In this document: piece by piece, positions 45,017-53,393 of the stretch
Layout: each line of letters starts with the position of its first letter
Numbering within the stretch: position 1 is the stretch's first letter
Origin: an uncultured Alphaproteobacteria bacterium
GTDB lineage: Bacteria > Pseudomonadota > Alphaproteobacteria > HIMB59 > GCA-002718135
Direction of reading: 5' to 3'
DNA length: 64,000 bases
Assembly: GCA_902618015.1 (NCBI GenBank)
Contig: CACMYX010000001.1
Coordinates: forward strand, 124,001-188,000
The notes under the pieces: model-generated
Seen by the model: only the letters and a program-made list of their open reading frames with translations
What the model was told of the DNA's origin: nothing
The model's database searches: none
Program-made: the position numbers and the translations under genes

Positions 45017-45043
45017 ACCTAGCTCTAATTAATAGAGCTAGGT
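45017..45043 (-). promoter_or_regulatory. Intergenic RNA stem-loop between binding protein and permease genes
   Basis: Perfect 11-bp inverted repeat, ACCTAGCTCTA at 45017-45027 and complement at 45033-45043, 5-nt loop. There is no extended U-tract on the minus strand, so it resembles the stem-loop at 10089-10115 and is likely an mRNA stability or processing element. Confidence 0.7.
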
Positions 45044-45056
45044 ATTATATTAATTG

Positions 45057-46382
45057 TTAGAAGTAACCAGCGTCTTCCATAATTTCAGTTGCTTTCTTAG
45101 AAGCAGTAGCTAGCGCATCTTCAGGAGATTTGTCCCCAAGAATAGCTGCTTGAAGTTCTGGATATAGAGCGTTAGTAAATTCAATCCACTCAGGAATTAG
45201 TGGTGGAGTGAATGCATCTTCTGCTAATGACATTTTAAAGGTTTCAAATACCATTAACATAAACTCATCACCTTCAGCTTTCTTCTCAGCAATGATTGCA
45301 TCCCAAATAGCTGGACGAGTTGGTGATAGTCCACCTCTTGCTTCAATCATTTGTGCTTTATTACTTGTTAAAGCCCATAAGAAAGATGCAGCTGCTTCTT
45401 TATCCGGACATGACTCTGTCATTGAGAAAGAGTGTGATCCTGACCAACCAGTTCTTAAACCACCAGAACCCATTGGAGCACGTACAAGTCCAATATCTCC
45501 AGCAACTTTTGAGTTTTCTGGATCATTAAAGAAACCTGCCCATCCTGCCCAGTCAAGATTCATAGCAATTGTTCCACTTGCAAAACCTAATCCAGTGTCA
45601 TCCCAAAGATAGTTTAAAACACCATCAGGAACTGCTTTTGCATTATACAAATCAATAAACCATTGAAGAGCTTCAACACCTGCAGGAGAATTGAATATTG
45701 GACGATAGTCTTCGTCAAATAATGCTCCACCATTTGCAATTACTAGCTCATAGAATCGACCTGCTATTGCTTCTTCTTTACCAACATATTGAGTTCCGTA
45801 GAAATCAGGTGGGTTTGAGAAAAAGATAGCCTGATCTTTAACTTGATCCCAAGTTTCAGGTGGTGTTAAATCATAGCCATACTTTGCTTTAAAGTTAGCT
45901 TTGTTATCAGCATCTTCATATAAACTTTTTTGATAATATAAATTACTAACATCACTGTGTCTTGGCATTTGCACTAATCTTCCATCAACAGTAGAGTGCT
46001 CTAAAATTAATGGCGTATAATCTGCTAAAACAGATGCAGGCATAATATTATTTAAGTCTGTGTAAATATTGCCATATTGAGATGCAAAACTTGTGTGGTT
46101 GGACGCTACACAAAAATCTAAATTGCCTGAAGCAATATCTTTCTTAATCTCTTTGTCTAATTCAAAGTGATTTTTTTGTGTTACGATTTCAATTTTTCCA
46201 CCCGTGTTTTCTTCCCACCATGGAATTACTTCGTTGTATAATCCTTCGTATTGACCTCCGCCGATCAGTTTAACTCTCAGAGTTACACCAGAAAAATCTC
46301 CCCATAATTCAGTTTCTGCTTTTGCTGAAAAAGAACCAAAAAAAGAAACGGCAAGAACCAATGATAAAAATAATCTTAACAT
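45057..46382 (-). CDS. Extracellular solute-binding protein, family 1 (CUT1 sugar importer)
   Basis: A 441-aa periplasmic sugar-binding protein. Two adjacent ATGs exist; the second (46380-46382) is four bases from GGAGG at 46387-46391 and is preferred. Signal peptide MLRLFLSLVLAVSFFGSFSAKA, mature start ETELWGDFSGVTLRVKLIGG. Blocks DFCVASNHTSFASQYG, MPRHSDVSNLYYQKSLYED, GFASGTIAMNLDWAGWAG and GLSPTRPAIW are typical of UgpB-like proteins. It begins an operon with two permeases, the MalK-type ATPase and an RraA-like protein. Confidence 0.95.
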   Translation of the reverse strand: MLRLFLSLVLAVSFFGSFSAKAETELWGDFSGVTLRVKLIGGGQYEGLYNEVIPWWEENTGGKIEIVTQKNHFELDKEIKKDIASGNLDFCVASNHTSFASQYGNIYTDLNNIMPASVLADYTPLILEHSTVDGRLVQMPRHSDVSNLYYQKSLYEDADNKANFKAKYGYDLTPPETWDQVKDQAIFFSNPPDFYGTQYVGKEEAIAGRFYELVIANGGALFDEDYRPIFNSPAGVEALQWFIDLYNAKAVPDGVLNYLWDDTGLGFASGTIAMNLDWAGWAGFFNDPENSKVAGDIGLVRAPMGSGGLRTGWSGSHSFSMTESCPDKEAAASFLWALTSNKAQMIEARGGLSPTRPAIWDAIIAEKKAEGDEFMLMVFETFKMSLAEDAFTPPLIPEWIEFTNALYPELQAAILGDKSPEDALATASKKATEIMEDAGYF

Positions 46383-46463
46383 CATTCCTCCATAAATTTG
46401 TTAATTAATAATACTATGTTGCAATTATTTGGTAAAAATACAATAACTTTAGGGAAAATTTTT

Positions 46464-47549
46464 TTAATAGTGAACTATTGTCCCAGGTTGAGTATTTGAC
46501 TCAAGACAAGCATATACAAGAGCCATTGTATTATAGGCATTATCAACGGAATGAGTTAATTCAGCTTCTTCTCCTGACGCATATCTTTGTAAGCTAGACA
46601 TAGTGCCTATAAATGCATCTGGGAACCAAGTTCCAACATTCTTGACTTTGGTCCATTCAGTATCTTTTGTAGAAATTTCAATCTCTTCCGGTTCACCGTT
46701 TGGATAGTTAAGGAGTAACCCAAATTTGATGTAAGCTGCTCCATCCAAACCTTCAACCCTGGCATACGCATGTGAGTGTTTCATACCATGCGAAGAATTA
46801 TCATGAGTATGATTTATAGATAAACAACATCTGATATCATCTTCATATTGAAGAATTATACTTGATCTAGAATCGGCTAAGTTTGGTAAGTTAGGATGTT
46901 TTACTGATTTACAATGTACACTAGTTGGATTCCCAAGAACTGATCGTATCCAATCTAAATAATGAATAGAGTGAAGTGGAACTTCGACATTATCTAGTGT
47001 TTCTAAAAAAGGCCAAAGATGCCAAGGGGTGCCTACGCTTAAACTTATTTCTAATTCAGTTAGCTTACCTAACATTTTTTTATCTATTGCTTCTTTTAAA
47101 GCAATCATCATCGGACTAAATTTTAATTGAAGATTAACACATGCAATAATATTTTTTTCATTAATGATTTCTTTAATTCTTTTTGCTTGAGTCATACTAT
47201 TACCCATTGGTTTTTGTAATTGGCAAATAGAATTATTTGGAATCTTTTGAACAATACCTAATAGAACTTGAGGAGGAACTGCTATATCAAAAACTACATC
47301 TTTTTCTGCTAATGCTTCTTCTTCACTAGAGTAAATCTTTTCAATAGAATAATTTTCAGCACATTTTTTTGCTTTTTCTATATCAGGATCATAAATTCCT
47401 CTCACTGGAAAGTTTGCTTTTTTATATGCTGGTAAATGGGCGTCACTTACTATTCCACCAGCACCAATGATTACAATTGGTTTTTTATTTTTTGGAAGCT
47501 CCCAAACAGTATTTAAATTTGCTATATCTTCGGTACTAATTTTTTCCAT
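46464..47549 (-). CDS. Gfo/Idh/MocA family oxidoreductase
   Basis: A 361-aa Rossmann dehydrogenase with VIIGAGGIVSDAHLPAYKKA near residue 26 and an LQKPMGNS motif in place of the usual EKP (QKP, Lys kept). The C-terminal half includes PLHSIHYLDWIRSVLG with a catalytic-region His-x-x-x-Asp pattern. It is not closely similar to the other two family members in the window. It is divergent from the mutarotase gene and sits behind the CUT1 binding protein; it is one of two candidates for the missing sugar dehydrogenase of the L-fucose-type pathway. Confidence 0.88.
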   Translation of the reverse strand: MEKISTEDIANLNTVWELPKNKKPIVIIGAGGIVSDAHLPAYKKANFPVRGIYDPDIEKAKKCAENYSIEKIYSSEEEALAEKDVVFDIAVPPQVLLGIVQKIPNNSICQLQKPMGNSMTQAKRIKEIINEKNIIACVNLQLKFSPMMIALKEAIDKKMLGKLTELEISLSVGTPWHLWPFLETLDNVEVPLHSIHYLDWIRSVLGNPTSVHCKSVKHPNLPNLADSRSSIILQYEDDIRCCLSINHTHDNSSHGMKHSHAYARVEGLDGAAYIKFGLLLNYPNGEPEEIEISTKDTEWTKVKNVGTWFPDAFIGTMSSLQRYASGEEAELTHSVDNAYNTMALVYACLESNTQPGTIVHY

Positions 47550-47699
47550 AGGAAATATTTCTAACTAAATTTTTTAAAAAAGCAATAAATCATACAGTAA
47601 TAAAAATTTAGATCAGAAAAAATTATGAATAACTAATGATTTTATTTCATTTCATTACAGGTTCTGTGTTAAGTTAATTTGAAAAATTAAGGAGGTTGT
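47550..47699. promoter_or_regulatory. Divergent intergenic region upstream of the mutarotase gene
   Basis: A 150-bp AT-rich region between divergent genes. The clear element is a strong AAGGAGG ribosome site at 47689-47695 for the mutarotase. I see no confident promoter boxes and no operator palindrome. Confidence 0.45.
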
Positions 47700-48029
47700 A
47701 TGGCTATACAAAGATATGGAATGGCTGTCAGGTTGAAAGATGAGAAAAGACAATATTATATTGACAATCATGCAAATGTTTGGCCTGAAGTTTTAGAAGA
47801 GTTAAAAAAAATTAATGTTCAAAATTATAGTATCTTCTTAAAAGAAGATTTTATGTTTGGATATCTGGAGTATACAGGGAATGATTTTGATGGTGACATG
47901 GGAAAGATGCAACAAATACCAATTGTAGATAAATGGACTAAACTAATGATAGATTGCTTTAATCCTTTCCCTAATAATGATGATAATGAATCCTGGGTTA
48001 TGATGGATCAAATTTTTTTTATGGAATAA
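47700..48029 (+). CDS. L-rhamnose/L-fucose mutarotase (RhaM family)
   Basis: A 109-aa sugar mutarotase of the RhaM (DUF718) family, speeding anomer conversion of 6-deoxy sugars. Visible blocks are RYGMAVRLKDEKRQYYIDNHANVWPEVL (read in parts; His near residue 24), NYSIFLKEDFMFGYLEYTG and the C-terminal SWVMMDQIFFME. The start has a strong AAGGAGG site. It is the first gene of a three-gene plus-strand operon with an epimerase-type SDR and a MetE-core protein. Homologues with L-fucose specificity exist; the pathway here favours L-fucose. Confidence 0.92.
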   Translation: MAIQRYGMAVRLKDEKRQYYIDNHANVWPEVLEELKKINVQNYSIFLKEDFMFGYLEYTGNDFDGDMGKMQQIPIVDKWTKLMIDCFNPFPNNDDNESWVMMDQIFFME

Positions 48030-48032
48030 TTG

Positions 48033-48995
48033 ATGACTGTTTTAGTTACAGGTGGTTTAGGATTTATTGGATCTAAGGTTGTTTTGCAATTACTAAAAAA
48101 AGATATTGATGTTTTAGTGACAGATCTAGATATTGTAAAAAATAAAGACAAACTTGAAAGTAACATATTAAAAATTGGGAAAAATAAAGACAAAGTAAAA
48201 TATCAAAAATTAGATATTACCAATTATAAAGAAATTGAAAGTATTTTTCAGAATAACAAAATAGATTCAGTTATTAATTTAGCATATGGAATTGGAACTA
48301 TATGTGAAGAAAATCCATTACTAGCAAGTAAAATAAATATCGTTGGAACTACTTCAATATTTGAAATGATTGTGAAGTATAAAATTAGACGATTAGTATT
48401 TGCGAGTAGCGAAACTGTTTATGGTGCTCATCAAGAATTTTTTGGAAACAGAGCCGTAACAGAAGAAGATTACTCAGGTATTAATAATCACTTTTATACA
48501 TATGGTGTGATGAAACTTCTTAATGAGTTTATGGCTGAAAAATATATCAAGAAGCATGGATGTAGTATTGCGTATACTAGACCATCAGTTGTCTATGGTT
48601 ATGGAAGGCAAAATACTGCAATAAACTGGGCCGAAGATTTTGCAGCTAAACCTGCTTTGGGACAAGCAGCTCATTTACCATTTTCAAAAAAAAATAGAGA
48701 CAATTGGATTTATGTAGATGATTGTGCTGAACAACTTGTTCGTTTAGCATTAAAAGAAACTTTAAATTATTCTTGCTTTAATACAGGTGCTGAAACTTTA
48801 GATGGTAATCAATTAGAAGCAACAGTTAAAAAAATAATTCCAGATGCAGAAATATATTTTGATGAAAATGTAAAATCAACGCCATTAATTGATGATCAAA
48901 ATGATGATAGAATTCGAAAAGAAATAGATTTTAATCCAAGATCCTTTGAAGAAGGTGTTAAATGTCTTGTACAAGATGTAAGAGAAAGTAATTGA
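48033..48995 (+). CDS. NAD-dependent epimerase/dehydratase family protein (extended SDR)
   Basis: A 320-aa extended SDR. The N-terminal cofactor motif is VTGGLGFIGSKVV; FASSETVYGAHQ supplies catalytic Ser, and FYTYGVMKLLNE the Tyr-x-x-x-Lys. RPSVVYGYGRQN and NWIYVDDCAEQLVRLA are typical of NDP-sugar epimerase/dehydratases. The frame includes a TTG one codon upstream; ATG at 48033 is chosen. It follows the mutarotase by three bases. It could act on free sugar or sugar lactone/acid (for example as a uronate- or fucose-type dehydrogenase) rather than on a nucleotide sugar; not resolved. Confidence 0.88.
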   Translation: MTVLVTGGLGFIGSKVVLQLLKKDIDVLVTDLDIVKNKDKLESNILKIGKNKDKVKYQKLDITNYKEIESIFQNNKIDSVINLAYGIGTICEENPLLASKINIVGTTSIFEMIVKYKIRRLVFASSETVYGAHQEFFGNRAVTEEDYSGINNHFYTYGVMKLLNEFMAEKYIKKHGCSIAYTRPSVVYGYGRQNTAINWAEDFAAKPALGQAAHLPFSKKNRDNWIYVDDCAEQLVRLALKETLNYSCFNTGAETLDGNQLEATVKKIIPDAEIYFDENVKSTPLIDDQNDDRIRKEIDFNPRSFEEGVKCLVQDVRESN

Positions 48996-48998
48996 TAT

Positions 48999-50027
48999 AT
49001 GAGTTACACAACAACAGTCACAGGTAGTTATCCAAGGAAAGAAGTACAAAAAGATACACTTCGTAAACCAAGTGTTTCAGAAGAAGAGTCTTTTGAAATG
49101 ATTAAATGGGCAGTTAAAGAACAGTCTGATCTTGGTCTAGATATAATTACTGATGGTGAAGGATATAGAGAAAATATGTATTGGTTCTACCAATTACGAC
49201 TGGATGGGGTAGATGCTATAAATAAAATTCGTAAAGATTTTACACTCGGCGGTTCAATGAAAGGTGTGGATTTAAGTAAGACCCATGGAACAAAAGGGTT
49301 TGGAATTGAGTGCGCAGTTGTAAAAGATGAAATTAAAAATCTTAAAACTGGTTTAGCAAAAAAATGGAGGGTTGCTAGAGATAATACTCCTTCAAACGTA
49401 AGAGTAAAACAAACGATTACCGGCCCTCATATGCTGGCAAGATTTAGTGTCAATGAAAGAACTGATCTCTATCCAGATGATGTTGCGCTTGCAAAAGCTT
49501 ATGCAAATGCATTAACAGCAGAACTAGAAGAAGTTGTTAATGAAGGATGCGATTATGTTCAATTTGATGAACCCGTTTGGACAGAAAATGTAAATGAAAC
49601 AAAATGGGCAGCAGAAATACTAAATGGAATTATTGAAAAATTTCCTAATGTTGATTTTAACCTTCATGTATGTGGCGGTAATGCTCACAGGAAAAGAGGT
49701 TTTTTTGGAAAATACACTGATATGATTGAGGCATTTAAGATTTTAAAAGTTGATGAAATACATCTAGAGCACTGCAGCTTACATTATACAATGTTGGATG
49801 TATTTAATGATTGGAAATTTGATGGAAAAGTATCTCTTGGCGTAATTGATCAAAGAATTGATAATACAGAAACAGAGGAAGACATTATAAAAGCTATTAA
49901 ACCTGCTCTAGAATATTTTCCTAAAGAAAAAATATTATTAACAAGTGAGTGTGGATTTGGTCATGTACCAATAGATATAGTTAAAAATAAAATTAAAATG
50001 TTAGTTGCTACTGCAAAAAAATTGTAG
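48999..50027 (+). CDS. MetE C-terminal-domain-like protein (cobalamin-independent methionine synthase core)
   Basis: A 342-aa UROD/MetE-like TIM-barrel protein equal to the catalytic half of MetE. Zinc ligands can be placed at HVCGG (His and Cys), EIHLEHC (Glu) and LTSECGFGH (Cys). Start block TTVTGSYPRKE and DIITDGEGYREN are typical. There is no N-terminal folate-binding half, as in core-MetE proteins of several lineages, whose methyl donors vary. It is the third gene of the mutarotase operon, three bases after the SDR stop, a setting that suggests a role other than routine methionine synthesis. Confidence 0.85.
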   Translation: MSYTTTVTGSYPRKEVQKDTLRKPSVSEEESFEMIKWAVKEQSDLGLDIITDGEGYRENMYWFYQLRLDGVDAINKIRKDFTLGGSMKGVDLSKTHGTKGFGIECAVVKDEIKNLKTGLAKKWRVARDNTPSNVRVKQTITGPHMLARFSVNERTDLYPDDVALAKAYANALTAELEEVVNEGCDYVQFDEPVWTENVNETKWAAEILNGIIEKFPNVDFNLHVCGGNAHRKRGFFGKYTDMIEAFKILKVDEIHLEHCSLHYTMLDVFNDWKFDGKVSLGVIDQRIDNTETEEDIIKAIKPALEYFPKEKILLTSECGFGHVPIDIVKNKIKMLVATAKKL

Positions 50028-50870
50028 TTAAATTTTATATATTCTTTCAGCATTAGAGCTAGCAATTTTCTTTGCCTCATCATCTGAAAGGTTACCTAGA
50101 ATAGTATGTGTAACTTTAATCCACTCTTGAATGCCTTTACCAGCATTAACTACTGGATAATCACTTCCCCAAACCATTCTATCCGGACCAAAACATTCTA
50201 AAGAATGATCAACGTATGGCTTTATTGTTTCATAAGAGGAGGTGCCAGGTGCACAATAGGCCATTAGACCTGATAATTTACAAGTAACATTAGGAAGCTC
50301 AGAAAGAGATTTAATATCCTTGCCCCATTCATCAATTTCTCCAGATGCAATAGGTGGAACTCCACAATGATTTAATACTAAGTCCATTTGATCACAATCT
50401 TTTGCAAATTCTTTTGCAATTTTAAGCTGTGTTGGCAGAAAACAAATATCAAAAGGTTTCCCAGCTGACCCAATTTTTTTTACATTATTTCTTAGTACTG
50501 TGTTTTGTGAAAATTCATCGGGCATTACGTGGAAAATTCTTCTGTATCCAACTACATTCATATCAATAGTTTCTTCCAACCATTGATCAAAATCATTTTC
50601 CTCTTCCGGTCTTATTGAAACAATTAAACCCTTCATATTACTTCCGGGCTGATCCATTATAGATTTTATGAATTTTGTTTCTTTTTTATAATCAGAGTCA
50701 TCTACTCCTGTTTCCATGAATATTGTTCCTTTGATTTTAAACTCTTTAGTTAGTTCTTTATAATCCTCTAATGTAAAATTTCCCTTATCTATAGGCGGAA
50801 ATTCATTTGCCCAGCTATATCCTACTTGGTCCCGATACATTAAATGCTGATGGGTATCTATTAATTCCAT
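50028..50870 (-). CDS. Amidohydrolase family 2 protein (L-fuconolactonase type)
   Basis: A 280-aa TIM-barrel lactonase candidate hydrolysing an aldonolactone to the acid. Metal-binding N-terminal IDTHQHLMYRDQVGYSW (HxH), the central LNHCGVPP (His) and the C-terminal VWGSDYPVV (Asp) are the Amidohydro_2 signatures. YRRIFHVMPDEF also matches fuconolactonases. It converges with the MetE-core gene with one-base spacing. It fills the lactonase step before the FucD-type dehydratase encoded at 35763. Confidence 0.88.
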   Translation of the reverse strand: MELIDTHQHLMYRDQVGYSWANEFPPIDKGNFTLEDYKELTKEFKIKGTIFMETGVDDSDYKKETKFIKSIMDQPGSNMKGLIVSIRPEEENDFDQWLEETIDMNVVGYRRIFHVMPDEFSQNTVLRNNVKKIGSAGKPFDICFLPTQLKIAKEFAKDCDQMDLVLNHCGVPPIASGEIDEWGKDIKSLSELPNVTCKLSGLMAYCAPGTSSYETIKPYVDHSLECFGPDRMVWGSDYPVVNAGKGIQEWIKVTHTILGNLSDDEAKKIASSNAERIYKI

Positions 50871-50958
50871 AAATAATGTTTAACACATATTGTTGAGGAT
50901 GAAACTATTTTTGTTAATATATTTTCAAATAGTCTCATAATGATTTATTATAAAATAA

Positions 50959-51942
50959 ATGAATGTTCTTTTATCAGGTGGAGCTGGTTATATCGGAAGT
51001 CATGCCGCTCTTTCTCTTCTAGATTCTGGTCATAGTGTTCATATTATTGATGATTTATCTACTGGAAACGAAAGTCTTATTCCTAAAAATGCATTTTTTA
51101 CAAAATGTAATATTAATGATGAAGAAGTAATTTCTGAGCTTATAAAATCTAATAGCTTTGATTTATTAATGCACTTTGCTGGTTTTATTCAAGTTGAGGA
51201 ATCTGTTAAATATCCACAGAAATATTTTGATAATAATACTGAAAATGCAACTAAACTGTTTGAAACTTGTAAAAATAATGGATTGAATAAAATAGTATTT
51301 TCTTCAACAGCTGCTGCATACGGATCGGTAATTGAAAATAAATTAATAGATGAAAATACAAATTTAAATCCTCAAAATCCATATGCTGAGTCTAAAATAA
51401 AAACAGAAAATTTTTTATTTGAAAATAAGCATGACTACAAATTTATAATATTGCGATACTTTAATGTTGCTGGTGCTGATAAAAAATTAAGATCAGGTCA
51501 AATATCTAAAAGATCAACACATTTAATAAAAATTTTATCTGAAGTAGTTGTAGGTAAAAGAGATCATATTGAAATATTTGGCAATGATTATAATACTGCT
51601 GATGGAACAGCTATTAGAGACTATATTCATGTCTCTGACCTTGCTGATATCCACTTAGAAGTTGCAAAATATTTATTAGAAAATTCAGAATCTAACTTAT
51701 TTAATTGTGGCTATGGAAATGGTTTTAGTGTTTTAGATGTTATAAATACTGCAAATAAAATTTCAGGAGATAAAATTGATTACAAATTTTCAAATAGAAG
51801 AGATGGGGATGTTGAACAATTAATTGCAGATACATCAAAAATATTAAAACATATTGATTGGAGGCCAAAATATAATGATCTAAGTGAAATTATTAGTTCT
51901 TCAATTAAATGGGAAAAAAAAATTTATGAATCAAATACATAA
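50959..51942 (+). CDS. galE: UDP-glucose 4-epimerase
   Basis: A 327-aa extended SDR converting UDP-galactose and UDP-glucose. The NAD motif LSGGAGYIGSHAALSLLDSG and DDLSTGN are diagnostic; FSSTAAAYG (Ser) and NPYAESK (Tyr-Lys) form the active site, followed by LRYFNVAGAD and RDYIHVSDLADIH. Length is normal. galT starts inside its last 17 bases, so the two form a Leloir-type pair; galK is not in the window. Confidence 0.95.
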   Translation: MNVLLSGGAGYIGSHAALSLLDSGHSVHIIDDLSTGNESLIPKNAFFTKCNINDEEVISELIKSNSFDLLMHFAGFIQVEESVKYPQKYFDNNTENATKLFETCKNNGLNKIVFSSTAAAYGSVIENKLIDENTNLNPQNPYAESKIKTENFLFENKHDYKFIILRYFNVAGADKKLRSGQISKRSTHLIKILSEVVVGKRDHIEIFGNDYNTADGTAIRDYIHVSDLADIHLEVAKYLLENSESNLFNCGYGNGFSVLDVINTANKISGDKIDYKFSNRRDGDVEQLIADTSKILKHIDWRPKYNDLSEIISSSIKWEKKIYESNT

Positions 51943-52975
51943 AAGAATTTTTATAAGAAATGATAAAAAAGAACTTTATCTTTATGGCTGTAAGGAACAT
52001 AAAGGGTCCCCAAGCCAAGAACTTGAAATAACAGAAATACCTAAACCTCATATGAGATGGAACCCTTCAAGAGAAGAATGGGTTACCTACTCAGCAGGAA
52101 GAAAAAATAGAACTTCATTTCCGCCAAAAGAATATTGCCCACTTTGTCCAGGGGCAAATTTAAATTATCCAACAGAAATACCATTTTCAAACTTCGAAGT
52201 TGCAGTCTTTCCAAATCGTTGGGCAAGCTTTAATTCCAATGGAGAAAATATATTTTTAGAAAAAATTTTAAGTAAACCTTCAAAAGGAGAGTGTGAAGTA
52301 GTTGTATATTCTCCAGCACATCTTGACACTATTTCTGAAATGCCTTTGGAGCGGATAGAATTATTAACTAAAGTTTGGATTGATAGATATAAAGAGTTAC
52401 AAAAAAAACCTGATGTTAAATATGTTCTACCTTTTGAAAATAGAGGGGAAGAATGTGGTGTTACTCTTCATCATCCACATGGTCAAATTTATGCCTATCC
52501 TTTTATCCCTCCTGCAATTGAAAAAGAAATAAGGGCATTTAAAAAAGAAAATTTTTTAACAAAAATTATGAATGAATTAGAAGAAAAATATTATGTTTAC
52601 CAAAATGAAAATTTTATTGCGGCAGTTCCACCTTTTGCTAGATATGCTTATGAAATATGGATAATACCAAAAAATCAAATAGAAGGTCCTTGGAAATTTA
52701 ATGATATTCAAATAGAAGATTTTTCAAAATGTATTCAGAAGATTGTAAAAGGATATGATAATTTTCTCGATAAGAGGTGTCCATACATAATGGGACTTCA
52801 TGCATCACCTGAACTAAGTGACAATAATTTTCATTTTCATGTAGAATTCTATCCTCCTTTACGACACGGTGATAAACCAAAAGTCTTAGCAGGTTCAGAA
52901 TCAATGGCAGGAGTTTTTATTATGGATGTATTGCCAGAGGATTCTGCTAAAGTGTTGAGAAAATTTATGGCATGA
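51926..52975 (+). CDS. galT: Galactose-1-phosphate uridylyltransferase
   Basis: A 349-aa HIT-superfamily nucleotidyltransferase. The start at ATG 51926 (MNQIHKRIFIRND) overlaps galE by 17 bp; an earlier in-frame ATG would overlap by 59 bp and is less likely. Features: EEWVTYSAGRKNR, zinc-site cysteines CPLCPG, VFPNRWASF, catalytic HHPHGQIYAYPF (HPH), and HFHVEFYPP near the C-terminus. sufE follows with an ATGA overlap. Confidence 0.94.
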   Translation: MNQIHKRIFIRNDKKELYLYGCKEHKGSPSQELEITEIPKPHMRWNPSREEWVTYSAGRKNRTSFPPKEYCPLCPGANLNYPTEIPFSNFEVAVFPNRWASFNSNGENIFLEKILSKPSKGECEVVVYSPAHLDTISEMPLERIELLTKVWIDRYKELQKKPDVKYVLPFENRGEECGVTLHHPHGQIYAYPFIPPAIEKEIRAFKKENFLTKIMNELEEKYYVYQNENFIAAVPPFARYAYEIWIIPKNQIEGPWKFNDIQIEDFSKCIQKIVKGYDNFLDKRCPYIMGLHASPELSDNNFHFHVEFYPPLRHGDKPKVLAGSESMAGVFIMDVLPEDSAKVLRKFMA

Positions 52976-53385
52976 AAACTATAAAAGAAAAAATAAATTA
53001 TTACAAAGAAAGCTTAGATATCTTTGATGATGGAATGGACAAGTATAAGTTTTTAATTGATCAAGCAAAAAATGCCAAAAATTTTCCTGAGGAATATAGA
53101 AATGATTCCTTTAAAGTATCTGGTTGTCAGGCACAAGTTTGGTTAGTTCCAAAATTGAAAGATAATAAACTTTCATTTTTCTACGACTCTGACGCTTTTA
53201 TATCAAAAGGGATGGTAACTATTTTATGTGATATTTATGGTGATAGAGAGCCATCTGAAATTAAAAATTCTGATTTCGATATGTTAAATATTTTAGAACT
53301 TAATACATTATTGACTCCTGGAAGGAGAAATGGTGTTTATTCAATGCTAGAAAAAATAAAGGAATACGCAAATTCTTATTCATAA
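52972..53385 (+). CDS. sufE: SufE family sulfur-acceptor protein
   Basis: A 137-aa sulfur-transfer protein that activates the SufS cysteine desulfurase in Fe-S cluster assembly. The active cysteine lies in FKVSGCQAQVWL near residue 51, and FFYDSDAFISKGM and LLTPGRRNGVYSML complete the family pattern. Its start overlaps the galT stop (ATGA). Placement beside galET looks like streamlining rather than a functional link. Confidence 0.93.
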   Translation: MKTIKEKINYYKESLDIFDDGMDKYKFLIDQAKNAKNFPEEYRNDSFKVSGCQAQVWLVPKLKDNKLSFFYDSDAFISKGMVTILCDIYGDREPSEIKNSDFDMLNILELNTLLTPGRRNGVYSMLEKIKEYANSYS

Positions 53386-53393
53386 AATATATT

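Noticed and set aside
45208..45612. 134-aa open frame on the plus strand opposite the binding-protein gene
   Set aside because: Antisense shadow of a well-supported solute-binding protein; no family resemblance or ribosome site.
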